From Begonia masoniana (lineage: Eukaryota > Streptophyta > Magnoliopsida > Cucurbitales > Begoniaceae), in assembly GCA_022432975.1 (NCBI GenBank), contig CM039509.1, forward strand, positions 26,241,242 to 26,305,241: DNA of 64,000 bases, read 5' to 3'. This document shows positions 55,201 to 64,000 of the stretch, one piece after another (position 1 is the stretch's first letter; each line of letters begins with the position of its first letter). A program made the position numbers and the translations under genes. The notes under the pieces were generated by a model, which did no database searches, was not told the DNA's origin, and worked only from the letters and a program-made list of their open reading frames with translations.

Positions 55201-58200
55201 TCAACTAAAGTCATCAACAATGGTGAGAAAATATTTTGAGCTATCATGAGCTACTGTATGAAATAAACCCCATCCATCATAGTGAGTTTTTAGAAATGGA
55301 GTATATTAAAACGAAAGGTAAACGCCGTTGTTTAGCAAGAGGGCAAACAGAGCAAACATTTTGATAAAATGAAAATCTAAAACATTTTTGAGTAATTGCA
55401 ATTTTACATGAGAAGGATGTTTAAGCGGATTATGTCATTTTATGGAATCATGTCATTTTACAGTATTGCAGTTTATTTTTGAAGAATTGAGAAAACGAGC
55501 TGACTGGTCTTGGTGAAAAATATATAAATTTTCACGTCTTTCACTCATCTCAATCTTCTTGCCCGTGGAAATGTCTTGAATATAACAAGACATTGGTTGA
55601 AAAATAATGGAACAGTGCATTGAAGAAGTAAGAGCACTCATAGACAAAAGATTAAAGCAAAAAAAAGGAATAAAGAGGACATTGTGAAGTATAATGCCAT
55701 TATATCTCAATTTAACCAAACCAATCCATTTGATAGGAACAAGAGAATTGTTAGGAAGTGTAACAAAACTTTGAGAAATAGGTTTTGAAAATATGAATCA
55801 GTCAATATTTGAACACATGACGGTGGCTCGAGGATCCAAAATCCAAGAGGAAGAAAGAATGTTATTATTTGTAAAATTAGAATGAATGGTAAAAATTTGA
55901 CCGGTAAAATTTGAAGCGGAGGGAGAATTATTTGCTATTCCAGAATCAGCAGAGAAAGACGTGGACTGTTGAAGTTGCGTACTCAAAAATGAAATTAACT
56001 GTTGACATTGCTCGTGTAAGAGTATTAGCTATAGGAGTTGAAGTCTTTGGATTGGAGCGAATATTATCATCAATACTTATCTGATTCACGTCATACTTGT
56101 GACTTTTAGATTTATAACCAAGAGGAAAAACATGAATCTTATGACACTTCTCAATGGTGTGATTTGTCATTTTGCAATGCATACACATAGGTCTATCTTT
56201 CTTGGATTTTTTAGAAGTACGATAAGTTAAAGAATTTAATGTAAAGAATTTACATTGTGGATTAATCCCAATCACTCGCGGCCTTTTCTCTTGAATAACC
56301 AAGCAAAAAACTTTACTTACTAGCAGGTAATGGTTCCATCATTAAGATTAGGGTGCGAACTTGAGAAAAAGACTCATTTAGTCCCATCAGGAATTTAAGA
56401 ACGCATTTTTGTTGTTGATAATCAACAAGTTCTTTAATTTCACCACAAATACACTTTGGAATGGGTCTAAAGTCTTGAAGCTCATCCCAAAGAGTTTTCA
56501 TTTTGGTATAATAACTACTGATATCCATAGAACCTTGACATAGTTTAAGAAGTAATTATCCTTTTGAAATTGAATTGAAGATTCATGAAGCTACCATACT
56601 ATTTACTCTGGACCAAAAGTGATATAGAATGTTCATGGAAGAAGGTCGAGAGATAGAACCATCAACAAAAGATAATTTGTTCTTAGCGTTTAATGCCATA
56701 ATCATGGAGCGTTTCCAGGTATTGAAGTTCGAACTAACCAACAAGTGAGAAACCAGAATCAAACCTAGATGGTCGCCATTTTGCAGAAAGTAAGGATTGC
56801 TGCAATCATCTATGGATGAATTCAAAAACGAAGATCCAGAACTGGTCGCAGCAACAATTCCCTTTCCTCGAGGCATTTTCAATTAAATGATATCAATGCA
56901 AAATATGCATAGAGCTCTGATACCATATTATGAAAGAACAGTTTATTCATTTCTCTCTATTATTGAATAGATAACTTCTTCGTTATAAAGAGGAAGAAGA
57001 TGTTCAATTATGAAAACTAACCGAATAACGAACTATTACACGTGTACAGAAGATAACAAATTTATTCTCCTAATAAGAACAATTAATTGATAAAATATCT
57101 TTTCCGAAAAGAGAGAAGAAACATGAAGATATATGAGAATGCAAACTGGGAGCATAAGGTGTCAACAACCTAACTTCTTCCTAAAGACTAGGACCATATA
57201 TTTTATTAATCTGGAAACAATAAAAAAAAAAAACCATAAAGAGTAGGTGGACATACTGACTCCTGAAGCAATTTCCTAACAAAACTGAACTTATATTTTT
57301 AAGAGATTTTAAAGTTTGTGACATACAGATTCTATTATTCATGAATTCAGTGAATTTCACTTTCACACCAAAGTATCTACGCTGTGGAATTCACTTTTTA
57401 TGTTCTTTCGGTTCAGTTTTGACCTTTTTTGGGGGGTTCTTTTGTTTTTTTTTTTTCAGATTCAAAGACGTTAAAGGAAGAAAAGAGGGAAGAGCTATTT
57501 GAAATTTTGAAAGCTGATGAATCAATTGGATGGGCTGTTGATGTCATAGATCCAAGGGAACTTTCTGCTAAAATGTTAAAGAAGTAAATCCCTTTTTCAA
57601 ATTTAGAGAAACCGAAGAGTGTTATGGCATAAGTACTCTGCCTCTCTTCCTATAGTCCTTTTTTTACATTATTTTTCTCTGCAACAGAAATAAGATAAAT
57701 TTGAACGAAATATCACATGACTCTGCAATTGGACTGGTCACAAGGGTCCTAAACCTGGGAGTTCTTCTCACTGAGGTAGATATTTCTATTCAATATTACA
57801 TTAATTATTCCTGATTATACATCCTCAACAAAATGTAGTATGTATGATCTATGTACCACTAACATCATGAGTTGTTTTTTGGGTTCAAAAAGATGGATCG
57901 GTTGATGAGCCAAAATTAATTTTAGACCTAATTGAAATTTGGAAATTTTGTTAGGGTTCTGATAGAAGAAAAACAAAAAAGGTGGCATTGTTGTTAGCGT
58001 TCATAAAGACCGCGACACTTTTTCTCATGTCTTGTGTTTCAGGTTTATGTGGACACAGTGGGTGATCCTGAAAAGTACAGAATAAAACTCTCGGAAAGAT
58101 TTCCATCTATCAAATTTGTTGTTGCTAAGAAGGCTGATAGTCTTTATCCAGTCGTGAGTGGAGCGAGCATAGTTGCAAAGGTAATTTAATTCTCTTTTGA

Positions 58201-58533
58201 CAAAGTACAAACTACTTCTATGCAGCTTAAATTTAACACTTTTGTAGGTCACTAGAGACCATGCTTTAAAGGGATGGGTGCTTGGTGAAACTGCTGAAAA
58301 AATGCATAGAAATTTTGGTTCTGGATACCCTGGAGGTGAAAAACTGAGCTGTTTCTTAGCTCTAATGTTATTGAATGATGCAATTTAATCAACCGTGGAA
58401 TATGCTGTACAGATCCTGAAACAAAGGCTTGGTTAGAAGATCACAAACACTCAGTTTTTGGATTTCCGACATTGGTTCGATTCAGTTGGGGTACATGCAA
58501 TCCATTTTTCAAAAACATGGTTGAAGTTTTATG
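52262..58533 (+). CDS. RNASEH2A: Ribonuclease H2 subunit A (catalytic), seven exons, 3' end outside window
   Basis: RNase H2 cuts RNA in RNA:DNA hybrids and removes single ribonucleotides from nuclear DNA. Exons: 52262-52346 ([24 protein letters not shown]), 52461-52532 ([17 protein letters not shown]), 57460-57583 ([27 protein letters not shown]), 57688-57775 ([15 protein letters not shown]), 58043-58180 ([32 protein letters not shown]), 58248-58335 ([21 protein letters not shown]), 58413-58533 ([27 protein letters not shown]). All introns are GT-AG, phases join and no stop occurs. The catalytic acidic residues in DEAGRG, VDTVGDP and KKAD are present. Intron 2 (4.9 kb) holds a copia element; another begins 228 bp after exon 7. 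The remaining C-terminal exon lies beyond the window. Confidence 0.93.
52658..52802 (-). repeat. 3' LTR of the antisense copia
   Basis: 145 bp; plus-strand ends TGAAAGAACAG and CTCCTAATA. Confidence 0.9.
52810..53950 (-). pseudogene. Copia reverse transcriptase and RNase H, broken
   Basis: Minus strand, 3' part: VDDIIL (about 53755), then [20 protein letters not shown] and [20 protein letters not shown] in the frame 53691-53200. After a frameshift RNase H continues as [38 protein letters not shown] and [15 protein letters not shown] (53169-52810). Several frameshifts separate these pieces. Confidence 0.85.
53951..55990 (-). pseudogene. Copia protease, integrase and linker remnants
   Basis: The protease region reads [14 protein letters not shown] (about 55798-55986), where DPRA stands in place of the usual DSGA, destroying the active site. 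Further on, [22 protein letters not shown] marks the end of protease and [12 protein letters not shown] the pre-integrase part. Integrase (about 54700-55450) can be followed only in fragments, with many stops. Confidence 0.65.
55991..56882 (-). pseudogene. Copia gag remnant
   Basis: From 56882: [17 protein letters not shown], then [20 protein letters not shown] and [18 protein letters not shown], the copia gag opening. [12 protein letters not shown] and [20 protein letters not shown] follow in 56528-56313, and a zinc-knuckle-like [18 protein letters not shown] near 56200. Frameshifts and stops separate them. Confidence 0.8.
56931..57075 (-). repeat. 5' LTR of the antisense copia
   Basis: 145 bp, adjacent to the primer-binding site at 56914-56925. 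Confidence 0.9.
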
Positions 58534-58761
58534 GTCAGTCCTCCTACAAAATGCTTTTATATCTCTCATGCCACCGCTCATCCCATTTTTCTGTAGAGAT
58601 GTACTTGCTGATGATTTGAAGAGAACTCACAGAAAACGTTTTTTTAAATAACAGCTGAGAAGACGATAATCGTTCCTGAATTAGATTTACCAAACTTTTG
58701 TGAGCATAAAATAATACAAATTGAACGTAAACAAATTTCATTTTTTTTCCTCATTTATGAC

Positions 58762-59078
58762 TGTTAGGATTAGACGCCCTAATCCACCTGTAACGAACGA
58801 TTTAGGAATGCGAAAAAGAAATAACACACAGATGTATAGTGGTTCACTCTCGTCACGAGAGCTACGTCCACTGGCCGCTGACAGATTTCACTAAGATGAA
58901 AAACCGGAGTTACAACAGTTGTTCCTCACACACTCAGACACTCTGTCTTTTTCTGTGATTTTTTTTAACTCTATAACCTAAACACGTCTTTATATAATAG
59001 ACGATTTAGGGTTACACAATAATAGGATACTTAATTACCAAAATACCCTCAACCTAAATTAGGCTCCATAACTCAACA
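58762..59078 (-). repeat. 3' LTR of the intact copia
   Basis: 317 bp with TG...CA ends; contains the short palindrome CTCGTCACGAG. Confidence 0.92.
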
Positions 59079-59139
59079 ATCTCCCACTTGGAGACTAATC
59101 ACATCATCTCTCCATCTTCAGCGGCATCAATCCCATATC

Positions 59140-62100
59140 TCATTCAAGAAGTCCAACTGAAGTTGCGCACAACTTCAGCTTCTCACTCGTCACAGCTTTC
59201 GTCAACATGTCAGCTGGATTCCGACTCCCTGGGATCTTCTCAAGCGCTAATACTCCATCTTCTAAAGCAGATCTGATAAAGTGATAACGCACCTGTATAT
59301 GCTTTGTCTTGCCATGATAAACTGGATTCTTTGCCAAATGAATGGCACTCTGGCTGTCACAATGCAATACACTCCCATCGTAGTTTTGGCCTAACTCGCG
59401 TAGAAAAGGCTGTAACCACATCATCTCCTTTGCAGCTTCTGTCACTGCAATATACTCGGCTTCACAGCTAGAAAGAGCGACGACATCTTGAAGACTCGAA
59501 ACCCAACTGATTGCGGTACCACCCAAGGTGTAGACATACCCAGTCCTGCTCTTACTACTGTCAATATCACCACCATTATCAGCATCAACGTATCCATCTA
59601 GACCCAAGTCTGATTTTCGAAAACATAAAGCAAACTTTGAACTTCCCTTCAAGTATCGCAAAATCCATTTTACGGCTTCCCAATGTTTTCTTCCTGGATT
59701 ACTCATAAACCTGCTGACAACTCCCACTGCATGTGCAATATCTGGTCGTGTGCAAACCATCGCATACATTAGACTACCAACGGCTGAGGCATATGGAACT
59801 TTGGCCATGTAGTTCCTCTCTTCCTCGGTCGAGGGTGACTGGTCTTTGGATAGTTTGAAATGACTAGCCAATGGTGTAGTGACTGGTTTCGCATCCTGCA
59901 TTTGGAACCTGCTAAGAACCTTCTTCACATAGTCTTCTTGTGAGAGTTTGAGAACATCTTTATCCCTGAATATCCTCATCCCAAGGATTTGTTTTGCAGC
60001 ACCCAAATCCTTCATTGCAAACTTTGTAGATAACTTCCTCTTCAGCCTGTCAATCTCATGCAAGCTTGCTCCTGCAATCAACATATCATCAACGTAAAGG
60101 AGCAGAATAATGTAGGAATTATCAAACCTTTTGATGTAGCAACAATGATCGGCTTCACATCTCACAAAACTGTTATTCTTCATGAAGTTGTCAAATCTCT
60201 TGTACCACTGCCTTGGAGCCTGTTTCAAACCGTACAAACTCTTCTGTAGTTTACATACAAGTTCCTCTTTTCCTCTCATCTCAAAACCCTGTGGCTGACG
60301 CATGTATATCTCTTCATCTAAACTGCCGTGAAGGAAAGCAGTTTTCACATCCATCTGTTGCAGATGAAGATCTTCTTTCACAACCAAACTCAAAACTGTT
60401 CTGATCGTCGTCAGCTTCACCACTGGTGAGAAAATATCGGTATAGTCAATGCCTTCTTTCTGCTGAAAACCCTTGACAACCAATCTGGCTTTATATCTCT
60501 TGCTTCCATCAGGTTCTTCTTTAATTCGGTAAACCCACTTGTTATGCAGTGCTTGCTTCCCCTTCGGCAACTTGGTCAATGTCCAAGTTTCATTTGATTT
60601 CAGTGAGTCCATTTCATCTTTCATGGCTGCCTCCCACTCAATCAAATCATCAGACTGTTCTGCTTCTTCATAACATCCCGGTTCACCTCTGTCAGTAAGC
60701 AAAATGTAATTGAGAGACGGGGACCATCTCTGAGTTGGTTTGCTGATTCTGGATGATCTTCTTGGTTCTGCAATCGGCGTTTGCGGATTTACCTCTGGAG
60801 CCACATTCTCATCAACTTCTTCTTCAACAATACCCCGATTTTCTTCAACAGTCGGACTATTATCAGCTGAAAAATCTCCGAAATTGACCGCAGTAGACTC
60901 TTTCAATACAGAACTCCCACTGTCAGAAGTCGTACCAACAGCATCCTTGTAAAGAACTTGTTCGTTGAAGATGACGTTCCTGCTGCGAATGATCTTCCGA
61001 TTTTGATTATCCCAGAAACGATAACCAAACTCGGCGTCACCATAACCAATAAGAAAACACTTATTAGATTTCGAATCAAGCTTACTTCTATCAGAATCAT
61101 CAATATGAACATATGATAAGCAACCAAAAACTTTCAGAAAAGAAAAGTTTACCTTTTTACCACTCCAAGCTTCTTCTGGAATTTTGAAATCTAGAGGTAC
61201 AGAGGGTCCTCTATTTATCAGGTAGGCTGCTGTGCTGACTGCATCTGCCCAAAAGGTTTTAGGCAGTCCGGCGTGCAATCTCATACTCCTTGCACGTTCA
61301 TTCAGCGTTCTGTTCATTCTTTCAGCTACTCCGTTCTCTTGAGGCGTTCGAGGAATGGTCTTCTGCATCTTGATCCCATTCATAGCACAATACTCACTGA
61401 ACTCCGAATTGATGTACTCGCCTCCATTGTCGGACCTCAAACACTTCACTTTCAGATTCGTTTCATTTTCAACCAAAGCCTTCCACTTCTTGAAAACACT
61501 GAATACATCAGACTTGTTCTTCATGAAGTAGACCCAAACCTTTCTTGTGTAATCATCTATGAACGTCACATAGTAGTGTGATCCACCAAGAGAAGAAACG
61601 GGTGCGGGTCCCCACACATCAGTGTGCACTAATTCCAGTTTTTTCTGCTTCAGCTCCTTGCCAACTTTTAGAAAACTGACACGTTTCTGTTTTCCAAAAA
61701 TGCAACTTTCACAAAACTGATGCTCAACAGACTTTAGCTCAGGAATCTGACCATTCTTGACAAGAATCTTCATTCCTTTCTCGCTCATGTGGCCCAATCT
61801 GCAATGCCACAACTCTGTATTCTTCGAGCTATCAACAACGGCAATTGTGTCTCTGGATGTAGAAGTCATGTATAAAGTTCCTGTTTTCTGACCTCGAGCG
61901 ACTACCATCGCTCCTCTAGTTACCTTCCACGCATTGGTTCCGAAACTAACATGGTAACCCTCACTATCAAGCTGCCCCACTGAAATCAAATTACGCATCA
62001 AACCCGGAACATGTCTTACTTTATTGATACTCCAAACTGACCCGTTTGTCGTCTTCAATTTGATGTCTCCGATGCCCACAATATCCAGTGGCTCACCATC

Positions 62101-63054
62101 TGCAAGATAGACTTTCTCATGATTTCCAGTTACATAATTTGCCATTAGTTCTTTGTAAGCTGTGGTATGAAAGGATGCTCCCGAGTCCAAGACCCATGAG
62201 TCTATCGGGCTATCGACTGAAAGAATCAATGCGTCAGTGACCTCTTCTGTTACTGTATTTGCTCCATCACCTGTTTCAGTACCGTTCTTCTTCGGAGCTC
62301 TGCAATCCTTTTTCATGTGACCCTGCTTGCCACAATTCCAGCACTCAAATTTTTTTCCAGATTTAGAGTGACTCCTTCCATTTCTCGAATTGGATCTGGA
62401 TCTGCCCCTACCCCGGTTGGAGTTTCTGTTATTATTTCTTCCTCTGTTTTCAACATGGAGAGCTGAACCTTTTGATGTTTCACCAGAATCAATTCTTCGA
62501 ACTTCCTCGGCAAGAATGCGATCCCTCACATCAGTAAATACCAATTTTGCACTGCCGACTGAATTACTGACTGCTGCCCTCATGGGCTCCCAGCTATTCG
62601 GAAGAGATGCCAACAAAATTAAGGCTCGAACCTCATCCCCAAAATCAATATTCACAGATAATAATTGATTCACGACAGTATTAAATTCATTTAAATGTGC
62701 AGCTACAGAAGTACCTTCACCCATCTTCAGATTGAACAATTTTTTCATCAGATGCACCTTGTTGTTCGCAGAGGGTTTCTCGTACATATCAGATAGAGCC
62801 TTCATCAGACTCGCTGTAGTTGTCTCCTTCGCCACGTTGTGAGCAACGCTTTGAGTCAACGTCAATCTGACGACTCCCAAAACTTTTCTGTCAAGGCGAT
62901 TCCATTCAACGTCGTCCATCTTTTCTGGTTTTGCACTCAATGGAAGTTCAAGATCTTTCCCGTATAAATAATCTTCAATTTGCATTCTCCAGAACGCAAA
63001 ATCTGTCCCATTGAATTGTCTAATACCGTGACTTGTGCTAGCTTCGCCTGCCAT
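59140..63054 (-). CDS. Copia gag-pol polyprotein, intact
   Basis: The first ATG on the minus strand (63054) opens MAGEASTSHGIRQFNGTDF; three further codons upstream are open but begin with TTG. About 1304 residues without a stop. Gag core is roughly residues 10-190; a zinc knuckle CWNCGKQGHMKKDC near 240; protease WVLDSGASFHTT near 290; pre-integrase LWHCRLGHMSEKGM near 420. Integrase has HTDVWGP, LRSDNGGEY and TPQENGVAERMNRT (near 480, 545 and 580). Reverse transcriptase has QMDVKTAFLHGSLDEEIY and YVDDMLIAG. RNase H has YVDADNGGDIDSSKSRTG and SCEAEYIAVTEAAKEM. It ends NPADMLTKAVTSEKL. All catalytic motifs are present, the only complete polyprotein in the window. Confidence 0.95.
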   Translation of the reverse strand: MAGEASTSHGIRQFNGTDFAFWRMQIEDYLYGKDLELPLSAKPEKMDDVEWNRLDRKVLGVVRLTLTQSVAHNVAKETTTASLMKALSDMYEKPSANNKVHLMKKLFNLKMGEGTSVAAHLNEFNTVVNQLLSVNIDFGDEVRALILLASLPNSWEPMRAAVSNSVGSAKLVFTDVRDRILAEEVRRIDSGETSKGSALHVENRGRNNNRNSNRGRGRSRSNSRNGRSHSKSGKKFECWNCGKQGHMKKDCRAPKKNGTETGDGANTVTEEVTDALILSVDSPIDSWVLDSGASFHTTAYKELMANYVTGNHEKVYLADGEPLDIVGIGDIKLKTTNGSVWSINKVRHVPGLMRNLISVGQLDSEGYHVSFGTNAWKVTRGAMVVARGQKTGTLYMTSTSRDTIAVVDSSKNTELWHCRLGHMSEKGMKILVKNGQIPELKSVEHQFCESCIFGKQKRVSFLKVGKELKQKKLELVHTDVWGPAPVSSLGGSHYYVTFIDDYTRKVWVYFMKNKSDVFSVFKKWKALVENETNLKVKCLRSDNGGEYINSEFSEYCAMNGIKMQKTIPRTPQENGVAERMNRTLNERARSMRLHAGLPKTFWADAVSTAAYLINRGPSVPLDFKIPEEAWSGKKVNFSFLKVFGCLSYVHIDDSDRSKLDSKSNKCFLIGYGDAEFGYRFWDNQNRKIIRSRNVIFNEQVLYKDAVGTTSDSGSSVLKESTAVNFGDFSADNSPTVEENRGIVEEEVDENVAPEVNPQTPIAEPRRSSRISKPTQRWSPSLNYILLTDRGEPGCYEEAEQSDDLIEWEAAMKDEMDSLKSNETWTLTKLPKGKQALHNKWVYRIKEEPDGSKRYKARLVVKGFQQKEGIDYTDIFSPVVKLTTIRTVLSLVVKEDLHLQQMDVKTAFLHGSLDEEIYMRQPQGFEMRGKEELVCKLQKSLYGLKQAPRQWYKRFDNFMKNNSFVRCEADHCCYIKRFDNSYIILLLYVDDMLIAGASLHEIDRLKRKLSTKFAMKDLGAAKQILGMRIFRDKDVLKLSQEDYVKKVLSRFQMQDAKPVTTPLASHFKLSKDQSPSTEEERNYMAKVPYASAVGSLMYAMVCTRPDIAHAVGVVSRFMSNPGRKHWEAVKWILRYLKGSSKFALCFRKSDLGLDGYVDADNGGDIDSSKSRTGYVYTLGGTAISWVSSLQDVVALSSCEAEYIAVTEAAKEMMWLQPFLRELGQNYDGSVLHCDSQSAIHLAKNPVYHGKTKHIQVRYHFIRSALEDGVLALEKIPGSRNPADMLTKAVTSEKLKLCATSVGLLE

Positions 63055-63840
63055 TGCTATCAAAAAATCTCCCTTTTAAAATCAGAAAAATTCTGCCCAA
63101 TCAGAACCAATATACCCGCCCCAAATTTCAGATATTTCCCAATCAAAAATTGCTCCCAAAATATCTCAGCCCAAAAATAATTCAGAATTGCACCCAATAA
63201 TTCAGAATAAATCCTACCAAATATTCTGTACCAGAATTCAAACAACCCAATTCAGAAATTTTTCAAATCAACACTGTTGAAACTGATCATCAACAAAAAA
63301 TTCAAACTAATCTCCTCTGAGCAGACAAAACGGCGGCAAACTGGCGCCTCTACACGCGGCGCTGCCTGTTCTGATCGGAGCTCGGAGGTCGACGACGGAA
63401 AGCTAGGCTCGGAGAGGCGGCGTCGGTGGTGGCAGAACGGCGGCCTTCGGATTCTGGCGTGAGCGCGGCGTGCGAGAACAGAGTCCTTGGCGATCTGTCG
63501 CACGGAGGACGACGGCGCGGTCTGGCGCGGTCTGGCGCGGTCGGGGGCGGCGGCGTCTGTTGCTTCGCGGCTCGGGCTCGGGCTCGGGCTCGGTTTCTCT
63601 GGTTCTTCGCGGCGACCAAAGAACAGAACACAATTTCTGTTCTTCGCGGCTAGAAAGAAAAATAACCAAAAACAAAACCTATTTTCTTTTCTTTTCTTTT
63701 TTTGTTTTTTCTCCTTTTTCAATTTCAATTTCTTGTCCACCAAAATTGAAATTTCACGTAACGAAATTACGAACCTCAAATCGATCGATACCCTTCGAAA
63801 AATCAAACCCTGATTTTCCGAAAACCACTTCAACCTCGAA
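63055..63840 (-). other. Leader of the copia element with GC-rich block
   Basis: Untranslated region between primer site and polyprotein ATG. A GC-rich stretch (about 63330-63610) with CGGGCTCGGGCTCGGGCTCGG and GGCGCGGTCTGGCGCGGTCTG tandem units creates long open frames on both strands; base composition explains these, and none shows a protein family. Confidence 0.7.
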
Positions 63841-63841
63841 G

Positions 63842-63853
63842 CTCTGATACCAG
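63842..63853 (-). other. tRNA-iMet primer-binding site
   Basis: The minus strand reads TGGTATCAGAGC next to the 5' LTR edge at 63855. Confidence 0.92.
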
Positions 63854-63854
63854 T

Positions 63855-64000
63855 TGTTAGGATTAGACGCCCTAATCCACCTGTAACGAACGATTTAGGA
63901 ATGCGAAAAAGAAATAACACACAGATGTATAGTGGTTCACTCTCGTCACGAGAGAGCTACGCCCTGGCCGTGACAGATTCACTAATTTTTTTTTTTTTTT
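63855..64000 (-). repeat. 5' LTR of the intact copia, truncated by window end
   Basis: The first 100 bases match 58762 onward almost perfectly. From about 63950 several small indels accumulate and the last bases are a poly-T run that does not match the other LTR, so sequence quality or a contig end is suspected. Confidence 0.8.

Larger units (their letters stand above)
52658..57075 (-). mobile_element. Degenerate antisense Ty1/copia element in RNASEH2A intron 2
   Basis: Two 145-bp LTRs (52658-52802 and 56931-57075) bracket a minus-strand copia: primer site at 56914-56925, polypurine tract complement CTCCCCCTCAAG at 52803. LTRs differ at roughly ten sites, so it is older than the other copia insertions. 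No matching target duplication is visible at the outer borders (TATGT against AGAAC). Gag to RNase H are all recognisable but broken. It lies antisense within the intron, well away from both splice sites. Confidence 0.88.
58762..64000 (-). mobile_element. Antisense Ty1/copia element with intact polyprotein, cut by window end
   Basis: The 3' LTR is 58762-59078 (317 bp, TGTTAGGATTAG...CTCAACA on the plus strand). Polypurine tract complement ATCTCCCACTTGG follows. The polyprotein lies at 59140-63054, the leader at 63055-63840, the primer site at 63842-63853, and a partial 5' LTR starts at 63855 and runs to the window end. ATGAC (58757-58761) is the candidate target duplication. An uninterrupted frame suggests a young, possibly autonomous insertion. 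It lies just downstream of RNASEH2A exon 7, in antisense orientation. Confidence 0.93.

Noticed and set aside
63252..63920. 222-codon minus-strand frame and overlapping plus-strand frames rich in Arg and Pro
   Set aside because: Overlapping open frames on both strands of a GC-rich leader with tandem repeats; no family resemblance.

Overview
The window is nuclear DNA from a flowering plant, most likely a eudicot. It has exon-intron genes with plant splice sites, ribosomal-protein promoter motifs (telo-box, TGGGCC), plant-specific families (BURP, VAMP72) and about 75% transposon sequence. It contains no bacterial or organellar genes, no CRISPR array and no tRNA gene. A run of 100 Ns (30775-30874) marks an assembly gap. 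No new defence or metabolic system is visible. The interest lies in nested transposons, a gene-capturing DNA transposon and several host genes caught in the act of decay.

Region 1 (1-30774) is a nest of LTR retrotransposons. A minus-strand Ty3/gypsy element (internal 1-3231, LTR 3248-5742) cuts into a plus-strand gypsy LTR (5743-8837). That LTR carries a 46-bp minisatellite, which is itself split by a solo LTR of a 5S-rRNA-derived Cassandra-type TRIM. A complete Cassandra element (9288-10112, target duplication GTCCA) sits in a decayed gypsy gag. A chromovirus of Tekay/Del type (13110-22668, target duplication GTTTA, 2.4-kb LTRs) follows, then more decayed gypsy gag-protease (22674-24009) and a 3'-truncated gypsy (24010 to about 30357) of the same family as the element at the left edge.

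Region 2 (30875-52140) is gene debris: a broken VAMP72-type SNARE gene, three decayed copies of ribosomal protein gene RPL35 sharing the same disabling lesions, a Pack-MULE (34877-36064) that has captured the start of a BURP gene, an SF3B3 fragment, and a monoacylglycerol-lipase-like gene whose exon is split by a 6.3-kb, almost intact Ty1/copia element (39171-45510). A small internally deleted copia (47054-49851) lies between RPL35 copies two and three. RPL35 and the lipase lie head to head in two of the copies, suggesting one ancestral divergent pair that was duplicated.

Region 3 (52140-64000) holds the one host gene that looks functional: RNASEH2A, the catalytic subunit of ribonuclease H2, with seven clean exons on the plus strand (52262-58533). 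An old antisense copia element (52658-57075) fills its second intron, and a second, open-reading-frame-intact antisense copia element (58762 to past the window end) lies immediately after exon 7, so the last exon or exons must lie outside the window.
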